A DNA stretch of 64,000 nt from CAVXEF01 sp963827315 (lineage in GTDB: Bacteria > Planctomycetota > Phycisphaerae > Sedimentisphaerales > Anaerobacaceae). Below, one piece after another: positions 24,049 to 32,800 of this stretch. The notes beneath the pieces are model-generated. The model saw only the letters and a list, made by a program, of their open reading frames with translations. It searched no databases and had not been told where the DNA came from. The translations under genes were made by a program, and so were the position numbers. Positions within the stretch are counted from its first letter, which is position 1. Each line of letters opens with the position of its first letter. The DNA lies in contig CAWHAL010000001.1 in NCBI GenBank assembly GCA_963827315.1, positions 186,001-250,000 of the forward strand, written 5' to 3'.

Positions 24049-25182
24049 CTATCCGCTATCCGCTTTCTTTATCAGTCGCTCTGCGATTCTAATCGCTGCA
24101 TCTTTATTTGCGATTTGTCCACAAGCCCTTTTCATCTCCTGCCGTTTTTTCTCATCTTTTAGTAGCAATTCCAGTTCTTCCCACAACCAATCCGCCCGTT
24201 CTTTCGCGTCCGGCAAATCATCTACGATTATCCCGGCACCGACATCAACTAATTCGCCGGCGTTTCGGTACTGATGCATGTCCTTATGGTATGGGTAAGG
24301 CATACAGATACTCGGCACGCAGGCCGCTGCGTACTCAGCAACACTCCCTGCCCCGCTTCTGCCAACCACTAAATCCGAAGCTGCCAGCAGATTTGCCATA
24401 TCGTCGAAATAATCCAAAACTCTGTGGCTGATTTTCACGCTGGTGTATTGCCGCTTAACTTTGTCGTAATTATTAATGCCGGTTAAATGAACTATCTGCC
24501 AGTCCTCAGCAAAAGCAGCTAATCTCTCTAACAGCAAACACACCGCCTCATTGATATTCGCTGCCCCGCTTGAGCCGCCTGCCACTAACAAAATCCTTTT
24601 GTCCTTATCGAGGTTTAAGCAGCTCTTAATCTTATCAGGCTCAGGATTTTCAAACCCGCTTCGCAGGGGGCAGCCGACAACGTAGATGGTTGCCTTACGT
24701 CCAGCGAAGTATTCGCGCGTTTGCTCAAACTGCACAAAAACCTCATCTGCCCATCGCGCAATTATTTTATTTGCTCGTCCCGGCACACTATCGACATTCA
24801 AAAGAGCAACGGGTATTTTCAGTTTATGTGCCGCCCAGCAGGCCGGTGCCGCCACAAAACCGCCCACGCCAACCAACACGGCAGCTTCATTTTCTGCCTG
24901 CGGCCTATCCGCCATTACCTGCTTGGCCAGCCGAGTGCTTTTTAGAAAACATCTGCAGAACTCAACCAGCCTGCCGGGCTGAAGGGAAAAACCTTTCGCC
25001 GAAAGTTTGGTATATGGAAAAGTGGTTTTTGAAAGGATTTGTGAATCGATGTCACGGTCGCTTACAAAGAAATGCACTTTTGCATTCGGCCGCATTTCGA
25101 TTATCTTTTCCGCCACAGCGATGGCCGGATAGATATGTCCGCCTGTCCCACCCCCAGCGAAGAAAAAACAGCCACTACTCAT
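24049..25182 (-). CDS. murG: MurG, lipid II-forming GlcNAc transferase
   Basis: 377 residues. It adds GlcNAc to lipid I on the cytoplasmic face of the membrane. The N-terminal FAGGGTGGHIYPAIAVAE loop, VGVGGFVAAPACWAAH, VAGGSSGAANIN and the donor-site region GRSGAGSVAEYAAA...PYPYHKDMHQYRNA are all present. The acceptor motif, usually H-E-Q-N-x-x-x-G, reads LLNVDSVPGRAN here. Its ATG shares one base with the ftsW stop (TAATG), so translation is coupled. Both genes are 33 kb from the rest of the dcw cluster and flanked by inverted repeats. Confidence 0.95.
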   Translation of the reverse strand: MSSGCFFFAGGGTGGHIYPAIAVAEKIIEMRPNAKVHFFVSDRDIDSQILSKTTFPYTKLSAKGFSLQPGRLVEFCRCFLKSTRLAKQVMADRPQAENEAAVLVGVGGFVAAPACWAAHKLKIPVALLNVDSVPGRANKIIARWADEVFVQFEQTREYFAGRKATIYVVGCPLRSGFENPEPDKIKSCLNLDKDKRILLVAGGSSGAANINEAVCLLLERLAAFAEDWQIVHLTGINNYDKVKRQYTSVKISHRVLDYFDDMANLLAASDLVVGRSGAGSVAEYAAACVPSICMPYPYHKDMHQYRNAGELVDVGAGIIVDDLPDAKERADWLWEELELLLKDEKKRQEMKRACGQIANKDAAIRIAERLIKKADSG

Positions 25183-26477
25183 TATTCACCCTGCCCCCCA
25201 GGGGCCTGCCCCTCAGGGGCCTGCTCCTGCTCTGCCTCGGCCTGCATGTCCGTCGCAGGCGTGTAGCACGAGAGTTCATCGCTCCGTCGCAATAGCTCCG
25301 GAGCGTCGGCGACTTTAGGCGATTGCCTTGCGATGTTTAACAGTATGCCCACAGCCGCAGCCGACAAAAGCAAACTCGTTCCGCCGGCACTTACAAATGG
25401 CAGCGGCATCCCCTTGGTCGGCAGCACCACTGTTACCACGCCGATATTTATCGCCGCCTGGATGCCGATTGATAGGACAATCCCGGCGGCTAATAGCCGC
25501 CCGAAATGGTCTTTGCAGCGTACAATCACCAAAACGCCCAGCCAAACAAAAATAATAAACAGTCCGATTACCGCTGCTGTTCCAACGAAGCCGAACTCTT
25601 CACCGATTATAGCGAAAATGAAATCTGTTGTATCCTCCGGCAGATGGCCATATTTGCAGATACCCCTGCCTAAACCTTTGCCGAGAACTTTGCCGGAACC
25701 CAATGCTATCAGCGACTGATTGGCCTGATAAGCGGCGGAACCTGCCAATTCTTCGGGGTGCATAAAAGCTGAAATCCGCTGAACTCGGCTGGGAGAGCAG
25801 ATTAGAGCTGCAAGAAAGACGGCTACGACTATCGGTAAAGGGGTCAGCAGATGCCAAAATTTTACGCCGGCGATTAGGAATAATAGAAACGCCAAAAATG
25901 CTATAAGTGCCGCTGTGCCAAAATCTTCGATAATTATCAAGCCGACAACGACAGCTACGACCAGACAGAGCGGGACAAATCTCCTGCGGTATAACTTCAG
26001 GCTGTCACTGAACTTGTCACAAAAGGCGGCGAGGAAAAAGACGAGCGACCATTTAGCTAATTCGGAAGGCTGAAAACTTATCGAGATTGGACCGGCTGGG
26101 ATTCGCAGCCAACGGCGGGCACGGTTGATTTCGGTGCCGAACTGCGGGAACAGAACGAGTATAAGTAACGCTATACTAAGAACTAACAGATACACGACCG
26201 GCGATTTGAACCAATCGGCTTTCAGACTCAGATGGCGATAATCAAGATAGGAAAGAGCGTACATAATGATGACAGCCAGTGGGAAAAAGATGACCTGGCG
26301 GAGATGATGATAGTTGTAGAATTGATGTAAGTTGATTTGCTGACCGACGTTAGCGGATGCGGAAAATACAAAGACGGTGCCGAGGGCCATCAGAAGAATA
26401 ACGGGGGCTGCTATGTAATCGGGCAATCGATTAGGCTCGACAAGCTCACTATAAATTTGCTTTGTGTCTGTAAGCAC
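25182..26477 (-). CDS. ftsW: FtsW/RodA SEDS-family peptidoglycan polymerase, probably FtsW
   Basis: 431 residues with about ten membrane segments. SEDS proteins polymerise lipid II; the FtsW member acts at the division site with FtsI. Diagnostic stretches are FQPSELAKWSLVFFLA, EDTTDFIFAIIGEEFGF and GMPLPFVSAGGTSLLLSAA. Coupling to murG supports FtsW over RodA. A hydrophilic tail (from about 390) is rich in Glu, Gln and Pro and is encoded partly by a CCCCTCAGGGGCCTG tandem. The start codon is GTG at 26477. The 5' end abuts the repeat-rich gap. Confidence 0.92.
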   Translation of the reverse strand: MLTDTKQIYSELVEPNRLPDYIAAPVILLMALGTVFVFSASANVGQQINLHQFYNYHHLRQVIFFPLAVIIMYALSYLDYRHLSLKADWFKSPVVYLLVLSIALLILVLFPQFGTEINRARRWLRIPAGPISISFQPSELAKWSLVFFLAAFCDKFSDSLKLYRRRFVPLCLVVAVVVGLIIIEDFGTAALIAFLAFLLFLIAGVKFWHLLTPLPIVVAVFLAALICSPSRVQRISAFMHPEELAGSAAYQANQSLIALGSGKVLGKGLGRGICKYGHLPEDTTDFIFAIIGEEFGFVGTAAVIGLFIIFVWLGVLVIVRCKDHFGRLLAAGIVLSIGIQAAINIGVVTVVLPTKGMPLPFVSAGGTSLLLSAAAVGILLNIARQSPKVADAPELLRRSDELSCYTPATDMQAEAEQEQAPEGQAPGGQGE

Positions 26478-26689
26478 TTATCTTTGCAAAAGTTACCCGC
26501 CTGCCGGCGGGCAAGGAAAAACCAAATTCTCTTTAGCTTGGATATAACCCGGCTGTTATAGGTGTATATTCGACACGTTGGAGGCGATTGCAGCAAAAAT
26601 TATCTCGCCTTTACCCCGGCGCTGCGGAGGGGAAAATGGAGGCTGGGGTGTTAAGATGTGACGGTTGGGTAAAGTGGGCAAGGTAAAAT

Positions 26690-26831
26690 TTCGCATCAAA
26701 CGCGCAAGTTGCGTGAAAAAAATGCAAAAAAATGTAAGAAATTTGCAAAAATTCGTAAAAATTTCAAAAAATTTGCAAAAATTGCAAGAAATTGGCGCGT
26801 TTTGAACAGCGATTGAAGTACCCCCTTGCGC
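26690..26831. repeat. Mirrored array, arm B (right) with phased A tracts
   Basis: Inverse partner of 23766-23907, 142 bases, about 98% identical by eye. A runs are spaced every ten bases from 26715 to 26790. Confidence 0.9.
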
Positions 26832-26942
26832 ATTTGATTGATTTTTGTGGAGAGGCAAAAAATCAATCAAAAATTCTAAATTCTAAGTCCTAAATTCTAA
26901 ACAAATCCAAATAACCAAAATACAAAACTCAAAAGAAAATTT

Positions 26943-26995
26943 TAGTCACAAACGCGCAGGTGAAATAAGGAGATTTTCGTATCAAACGCGCAAGT
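26943..26995. repeat. Mirrored array, arm A (right)
   Basis: Inverse partner of 23461-23515, diverged but aligned over its whole length. Confidence 0.75.
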
Positions 26996-27012
26996 ATTTT
27001 TGGTTCTCTTTT

Positions 27013-27079
27013 GACACGGATTGACACGATAATATCTTTGGGAAAATTTCAGTAGGTGGCGATACCACATAGCGCAAGA
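27013..27079. repeat. 67-base direct repeat, copy 1
   Basis: It starts GACACGGATTGACACG, contains GGTGGCGATACCAC and ends AGCGCAAGA. Copy 2 at 27824-27890 differs at about three positions. The inner part GTGGCGATACCAC is itself a small dyad. Confidence 0.9.
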
Positions 27080-27085
27080 AAGTAT

Positions 27086-27109
27086 ATTAGTATATGCATA
27101 TATACTAAT
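27086..27109. repeat. AT-rich palindrome
   Basis: Perfect ten-base arms (ATTAGTATAT/ATATACTAAT) around GCAT. It could be an operator or a cruciform-prone element. It lies about 610 bases upstream of ftsW. Confidence 0.75.
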
Positions 27110-27264
27110 GTAGTGCTTCAAGAATTATGGATTTGAGAAGGAGGGATTTGAGGTTTTTGGTTCGTTCGCTGGTGCTGCCGGAGGCCAGCCGCCGAAGGCG
27201 GAGAAAGTAAAACAGTGGAACAGTAGAACCGGTGGATTAGTGAATTAGAGGATTAGAGATTAAA

Positions 27265-27304
27265 GGGCGGAGGACAGACGACGGAGGACAGACGGCAGAA
27301 GGCG
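27265..27304. repeat. Mirrored array, purine tract D (right)
   Basis: GGAGGACAGACG units, complementary to the tract at 23371-23452. A related tract is at 27936-27973. Confidence 0.7.
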
Positions 27305-27371
27305 CAAAGGGAAATCAAAAATTAAAAATCAAAGAGCAAAATTACAGAGCAAAAATCAAAGAGTGAAATGC

Positions 27372-27394
27372 AATACCTAAGATACTTAGGTATT
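27372..27394. repeat. Mirrored array, hairpin C (right)
   Basis: The same 23-base hairpin as 23297-23319 in inverse orientation, including flanking bases. Confidence 0.85.
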
Positions 27395-27562
27395 CTTTTT
27401 CTAAGTCCTAAATCCTGATGTCTAAATCCGCCAGACGGACGGCGGACAAGGCTCGATGCTCGATGTACTTTATACGTCAGTGGATATTGTGGATAGAAAA
27501 AGATTTGAGGCAAGAGAGACGACATACAAATGAGTGAGGGGAACCAAGATACAAAAGCAGAA

Positions 27563-27581
27563 CCCACGGCGATGCCGTGGG
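27563..27581. repeat. GAACCC-hairpin-GGGCTAAA element
   Basis: Arms CCCACGGC/GCCGTGGG around GAT, preceded by AGAA and followed by CTAAA. The copies at 18840-18861 and 19044-19065 have the same frame with a different stem, which indicates a compensatory-type hairpin family. Confidence 0.7.
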
Positions 27582-27823
27582 CTAAACAAAGCGGAATCCG
27601 CAATAAGACTGCGGAGCTGAATTTTTCGAAAGCGTTGTTGCCGAGGCCACGATGCTGGTTCGTATTGTGTGATGCGTATATCGTATGTCGTTAGAGGAAT
27701 CCGCCAGAGGCAGATAAATTTTTTAGACGCAGATTTCGCGGAGAGTTTAGCCACAGATGAACACGGATTTACACTGCTTTTTATTTAGCCACAGAGAACA
27801 CAGAGTTCACAGAGAATTTTTTA

Positions 27824-27890
27824 GACACGGATTGACACGGTAATATCTTTGGGAAAATTTCAGTAGGTGGCGATACCACCTAGCGCGAGA
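27824..27890. repeat. 67-base direct repeat, copy 2
   Basis: Partner of 27013-27079 in the same orientation. Confidence 0.9.
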
Positions 27891-28021
27891 GAGCAGGTGA
27901 ACCGGAGATTAGCGAATTAAAAAATTAGTTGATTAGACGACAGAGGACGGAGGACAAAAGGCGGAAGGCAGAAAGCTGTGTTGCGTATGCCATAAAAATG
28001 GCCGACTCTTACAATGAGCAT

Positions 28022-31000
28022 TTATTGCGGCAAATCTTCGATGGACTTTCTGAATTCGAGATACTTATCTTCTGTCCAACCTTCCAACTCACCATTAAGC
28101 CAGATTTCATCGAGCCAGTCTACTAATTTTTGAATATCAATCTCGGTAGGCTGAGGCTGAAGTTCCTGTTGTAACGGCTCAAGTTCGAATTGCACTTCGG
28201 GTTTGGGCTTAGATTTAGCTTGATGTTGGAGCTGGAGCTGAAGCTCCAATGCTTTTTGTATAGCGGATATTGTTGTCTCCGGCGTGATATCATAGAATTT
28301 TTGGCTTCTGGCAGTTAGTCTTTCCGGCCGAGCTTTCAAGCTGGCGGCTGCATCGAGCAGCAACAGTTCGCCGTCTGTGCCGCGGCCACCGCCATCGCCC
28401 ATAGCCATCATCCAGCCTTCATCGCCCCCGGCCTTTTCCCACAACCAGTCTTCGCAGAACAAGGCAAGGTCGTTGAAGTCGATTGTATTATTATCCGCAA
28501 GGTCGCAGTTCTCGTTGTACTTTACGTCTCCGAATTTTCTCTGCCAGGAGGCGGCGAGGACGGCATAATCTATGAAGTTAACGATACCATCTTCGTCAAA
28601 GTCAGCCGGACTCAAGTAATATTCATCGGCTCCCATATCGACTCTGCCATAATAAACGCGATTCTCGCCATCAATATCTGTTTCACCGCTGTAATTGCCA
28701 TTCTGGTCGCCGTTGTTTTTACAGACAGAATATTCCCGAATATGGAAGTCGTTAGAATCAGAATTAACAAAGCAGGGGTCGTCGGTGGTATTGTCGTTGC
28801 CATCGGCATCGTCCGGATTCTGAATGCAGCTGAAGGTTGCGACGCAGTTGTCTAAGTCATCGCGATTGTCCCAGAGGATACAGTTGGAAATATTAGGTTG
28901 GGTACTATCTATGTCCGTGTATATTCCGCATCTTCTGGTTCCCAGGCTTGGGTGGCAGAAAATTGTGTTATTGCGGATTGTAACGGCTGAGGTCGAGTAA
29001 TAAAGGTATATCCCATAGGGGTTGTCATAAATCCAGTTGTTTTTGATGGTTACCGTTGAGTGGTCGGTTAAATATAAGCCATGGAACTTGTTGCCATAAA
29101 TCCAGTTGTTTTCGATGGTTGCCATCGAGCTGTCGTCTAAATGTAAGCCATCGGTTCCGTTGCCATAAATCCAGTTATTTTTGATGGTTACTGTCGATGT
29201 CGAGTTGTTATTTAAAGATAAGCCATAGGTCCCATTGTTACAAACGGCGCTGTTTGTGAGGGTGAGCGAGCAATTATTCTCTATGAATAGCCCATTGCCC
29301 ACATGCGCATCATGGTTATTGTTGGCAATGACACTATGGTCCACCGTTAAATCGGAGTTGGAACAATGCATACCCGCGTCCCAGTTGCCGTCAAAATTGG
29401 AATCGGTTACGGTCAAAGTACTACTGACGGCGTCGATTCCATAGCTGGTGTGCCTTTTGAACATACTGCTGCTAACTGAAACTTCACTGCCATTCCCTAT
29501 ATAAACTCCAGAAACATTAGCATCATTACCATCAAAGATAGAATAAGATATATCAGGTCGACTTGATTGGTCTACCTGCATGCCATAATACCGATTACCG
29601 ATAAAGGTACAGTTGTGAATATCCGGGGCCGAGGAGTTGGTAACGTAAATGCCATCGCTTCGGTTATTTTTCAATTTGCAATTCACAATAGATACATCGG
29701 CGTTATTAAGATAGATGCCTGCTCCTTCGTTACTTCCACTGTAACTTCCTTTTATTGTGAAGCCATCGACGACAACATTAGCATTTTCGATATTTTGTGC
29801 CTTCACAACATATTGAACCGCCTGTTGGGCAGAACTGCCTATTTGGCCTTCGAGGATGGTTTCATTGTTTGCATCGGCAAAGTTCCGCTGGCTCGTACTC
29901 GTCTCATAAGTTCCGACGCCGCCGAAGTGGCCGAACAATCCAACATCCTCAAGCAGTTCGAAGGATTTGAGCGTGTAGCCTTCGTTCATATCGTAGGTCG
30001 GTTTATATGTTCCTGCAGCGACCCAGATAGCGGTAGCATCAGCGCTGGAATTTTGGGCGCCAATAAACGCAGCTCGTAAATCGGTGTAAGCATTGTCCCA
30101 ATCTGTTCCATTGTTGTGGCCGTTAGTAGCATCATGGTCAACGTAGATGATTTCAGTACCCCAATAGCAGACCGGCACTGTATCGGTGTCGTAGGAATAA
30201 TACTCATCAGCGGTCATTTCCACGAAGTTGGTTATTTCTCCGCCGGGTTGAGCATACTCGTTGACCATAACCGTAAGCGTGAAGCAATTTGAATCACCAG
30301 GTGCAAGTTCATCAATCGTCCATGTTACAGTATTGGTGTCAGCGTTATATACTCCTCCGTCAGATGCCGAGTAAAAATTCACTTCGAGCGGTAAATGGTC
30401 AATGATATTGATGTTATGGACGGTGCCGCAAGAGTTGGGGCCTGTCAGATTGCCACAGTTGACTTCGTAAACCAGATAATTGTTGCCGGTAAAAGGACGC
30501 ACACAATCGGGTTCATTACCTTCAATCTCAGAGGTTTTTGTCAAATATATTGAACCTGATACTTCAGCACAAAGCATTTGATTTGGTTCCGGCCGAGAAT
30601 TAGTATCTCCGACCCCGAGCTGACCATAGCCATTAACTCCCCAGCCCCAGCCATAGCCATCACTGGATACTGCTACCCTGAAGTTGTTGTATCCGGCATC
30701 GACTGCGACAATATTCTCGAGATAGCCGGACCCTGTTTCCATCTGGCCATCAGGTACCTTCGTTGGCAGACCGCCGATGGTCCACTGCCAGACATTGTTA
30801 TTACTGTCCAAGGCGGCACAAAGGTTACTGTCACCAGCACCGCCACCAGCGGCTACTTTGACGATATGTTCCAGATAAGTTGTTCCCATTTGGCCGCCGG
30901 GGACTCTTTGAGGATAGCCAGACGTCCACTGCCAGACATTGCCATTACTGTCAGCCGCGACTGAATGTTTGCAGGTTGCTATGTCGATGATATACCTAAG

Positions 31001-31744
31001 ATACCCTGTTCCGTTTGCATCAGGAACTTTCTTGGGGATTGACGAACCATTGTTAGAACCCCATTCATAGACGTAGCCTCCATCGGCAAGTGCAACAAGT
31101 GCAAGAGAATGGTCAACGCCTGCATCAACGTCAATTATATTCGCTTCATCGCCGAGATACTTGTCGACAGTATTTAAGTTACTGTCAACAACAAGAACAG
31201 GAAACTGCTTCTCATTGTGTACTGTTCCGTCACCACATTGTCCGGAATAGTTCTCGCCCCAAGCATACACATAACCATTAACATCTACCGCAAGAGAGTG
31301 CCTACCGCTTCTGCCTGCTGATACCGCTACGATATTTCTAAGAAAGTTTACGTCATTGACGCCGTGAACCCTGATAGGAAAATCGGAGCTTCCTTCATTT
31401 GGTCCATTGCCGAGCTTGCCTCGGTAATCATCTCCCCATGCCCAGCAAAAGCCGTTTGAATCGACGGCCAGTGAGTGTTCCCATCCTGCATCAAAATCAT
31501 TTATATCACCAAGAAATCCAACATCATTGGGTCCGTGAACACGCTGAAGAGACAATACTTTATTCGCGCCGTCGCCAAGACCAAGAGGCCCCGCGCCGCA
31601 GACCCAGAGGCTGTTATCATCGGCAAGGGCAAGTGTGTGAGTTTCACCTGCTGAAATATCCTTCAATCTTGCGCACGATTGAGCAAAACTGACCTGAGAG
31701 AAAATAAGGACGGACAAGAGTACAGGGAGTGCCTCTGTCTTCAC
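28022..31744 (-). CDS. Giant secreted RCC1 / DUF11 / beta-helix / dockerin protein
   Basis: About 1,240 residues. The start is probably the GTG at 31744, since AAGGAGGAGG precedes it; an ATG at 31762 extends the frame by six codons. A signal peptide is followed by seven or so RCC1/BLIP-II-type propeller repeats (about 35-400; HSLAVDSNGFCWAWGDD, HSLAVDVNGYVYAWGEN). Next come a DUF11-like beta-sandwich (about 405-530), a right-handed beta-helix with many N-x-I-x-x-N turns (about 540-1010) and a dockerin-like pair (about 1052-1110). The tail after 1110 is Gln/Leu-rich and unrecognised. Likely role: cell-surface or extracellular binding or polysaccharide processing. No catalytic residues could be assigned. 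Confidence 0.88.
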   Translation of the reverse strand: MKTEALPVLLSVLIFSQVSFAQSCARLKDISAGETHTLALADDNSLWVCGAGPLGLGDGANKVLSLQRVHGPNDVGFLGDINDFDAGWEHSLAVDSNGFCWAWGDDYRGKLGNGPNEGSSDFPIRVHGVNDVNFLRNIVAVSAGRSGRHSLAVDVNGYVYAWGENYSGQCGDGTVHNEKQFPVLVVDSNLNTVDKYLGDEANIIDVDAGVDHSLALVALADGGYVYEWGSNNGSSIPKKVPDANGTGYLRYIIDIATCKHSVAADSNGNVWQWTSGYPQRVPGGQMGTTYLEHIVKVAAGGGAGDSNLCAALDSNNNVWQWTIGGLPTKVPDGQMETGSGYLENIVAVDAGYNNFRVAVSSDGYGWGWGVNGYGQLGVGDTNSRPEPNQMLCAEVSGSIYLTKTSEIEGNEPDCVRPFTGNNYLVYEVNCGNLTGPNSCGTVHNINIIDHLPLEVNFYSASDGGVYNADTNTVTWTIDELAPGDSNCFTLTVMVNEYAQPGGEITNFVEMTADEYYSYDTDTVPVCYWGTEIIYVDHDATNGHNNGTDWDNAYTDLRAAFIGAQNSSADATAIWVAAGTYKPTYDMNEGYTLKSFELLEDVGLFGHFGGVGTYETSTSQRNFADANNETILEGQIGSSAQQAVQYVVKAQNIENANVVVDGFTIKGSYSGSNEGAGIYLNNADVSIVNCKLKNNRSDGIYVTNSSAPDIHNCTFIGNRYYGMQVDQSSRPDISYSIFDGNDANVSGVYIGNGSEVSVSSSMFKRHTSYGIDAVSSTLTVTDSNFDGNWDAGMHCSNSDLTVDHSVIANNNHDAHVGNGLFIENNCSLTLTNSAVCNNGTYGLSLNNNSTSTVTIKNNWIYGNGTDGLHLDDSSMATIENNWIYGNKFHGLYLTDHSTVTIKNNWIYDNPYGIYLYYSTSAVTIRNNTIFCHPSLGTRRCGIYTDIDSTQPNISNCILWDNRDDLDNCVATFSCIQNPDDADGNDNTTDDPCFVNSDSNDFHIREYSVCKNNGDQNGNYSGETDIDGENRVYYGRVDMGADEYYLSPADFDEDGIVNFIDYAVLAASWQRKFGDVKYNENCDLADNNTIDFNDLALFCEDWLWEKAGGDEGWMMAMGDGGGRGTDGELLLLDAAASLKARPERLTARSQKFYDITPETTISAIQKALELQLQLQHQAKSKPKPEVQFELEPLQQELQPQPTEIDIQKLVDWLDEIWLNGELEGWTEDKYLEFRKSIEDLPQ

Positions 31745-31783
31745 CTTCCTCCTCCTTACCATCGAATGAGAATTCCAACCTCG

Positions 31784-32455
31784 TTACTTTCTACGGGGTT
31801 TTATCATCAACAAACCAAAACCGATAAGGAATAAACTTGCCGGTTCGGGAATTAGTGTTGTCGAAATAACATAGGCTTCAATGTAAAAGGTTTTTTCGAA
31901 ACACGGTGGTATTCCACCAATGCCACCATCAATATTCAATTTGTTGTAATCCCAGTCAGAAAGAACCGGAGCCGTTGTTGGCAGAGCTGTACTCGATAAG
32001 GCGGTACCACTGTAATCATCAAGCTGCCAAGAAATATGATTCAATTCTACTTCACTACCAATTAACAGGTTGTAAGTACTTCCAAAACTATAATAATCTT
32101 GCATAAGACCTTGGTAATTATTTACCACTTCCACACCAAATATAGTGTTGCTGGGGTCGGACATAAAAGTAAATCCGCCAACCATCAATAAAACTCCACA
32201 GGGGGGGGAGTAGTGAAGATAATCTCCTACATCTGATGCGGGATTTGTATCGGGCGTGTCTGTATCGTAGGTGTAAGAGCCGGTGATGATGTCGTTGACA
32301 TTTACTTTGCCTTCGAGCAGAGTATCGTCGTCATTGATAAGGCTAACCCTTGCTTCGATGCCGATTGTGATTGGCGCAGCGTGTGTGCTTTCTACAGGGC
32401 CAACAGTGCAGAAAATCAGAGCCGCACAGATTATATTCAAAATCCGCGGTTTCAT
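31784..32455 (-). CDS. PEP-CTERM-anchored secreted protein
   Basis: 223 residues. The N-terminal signal peptide ends near THAAPIT. The C-terminus IPEPASLFLIGFGLLMIKPRRK-type has the PEP motif, a hydrophobic helix and a basic end, the exosortase sorting signal. The body (SYTYDTDTPDTNPASDVGDY, a beta-sandwich-like pattern) resembles many planctomycete PEP-CTERM proteins but has no known function. It is 21 bases downstream of the giant protein's upstream region on the same strand but is transcribed before it. Confidence 0.88.
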   Translation of the reverse strand: MKPRILNIICAALIFCTVGPVESTHAAPITIGIEARVSLINDDDTLLEGKVNVNDIITGSYTYDTDTPDTNPASDVGDYLHYSPPCGVLLMVGGFTFMSDPSNTIFGVEVVNNYQGLMQDYYSFGSTYNLLIGSEVELNHISWQLDDYSGTALSSTALPTTAPVLSDWDYNKLNIDGGIGGIPPCFEKTFYIEAYVISTTLIPEPASLFLIGFGLLMIKPRRK

Positions 32456-32800
32456 ATCTCTCCTCCTTCTTTTAAACTCCTCTATTAGAGGCTCCCTCCC
32501 AATTTATGATATTATACCATAATTTACCTTAAGTGTAAAGCAGAAAAAGCTACAGAATTTCGACAAATTACGGATTTTCTTCAAGGATCTGCGCTACGCC
32601 GGATCTGCGCTGCGCTTCGAGGGTCCCGCCGGAGGCGGGTAAACTTCGCTTCGCTACGAGGGGGCTAAACGAGTACGCCAAAGGCGGGTAAGTTAGTCGC
32701 GAGTCGCTCGTGCCCCGTCGCTCGAAAATCAAAATACAAAATGCGGCGGTGAAGAAATTAAACGTCCCACATGTTTATTATTGGTTTTGATTATTCCTAA
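32456..32800. other. Intergenic gap with GC repeats
   Basis: 345 bases, no gene seen. It contains a duplicated GGATCTGCGCTRCGC unit (32586-32615), a CCCGCCGGAGGCGGG palindrome (32635-32649), a decayed relative at about 32678, and a GTCGCTCGTGCCCCGTCGCTCG element (32704-32724) whose inverse occurs at 15042-15062. Confidence 0.65.

Larger units (their letters stand above)
26478..28021. other. 1.5-kb repeat-rich gap upstream of ftsW
   Basis: No supported gene. From left to right: arm B (26690-26831), AT-rich CTAAATTCTAA repeats (26870-26930), arm A (26943-26995), a 67-base direct repeat (27013 and 27824), an AT palindrome (27086-27109), tract D (27265-27304), hairpin C (27372-27394), a CCCACGGC hairpin (27563-27581), a decayed GC palindrome (27699-27715) and CCACAGAGAACACAGAG-type sequence (27728-27815). 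The ftsW promoter must lie here, but I cannot identify it. Confidence 0.75.
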
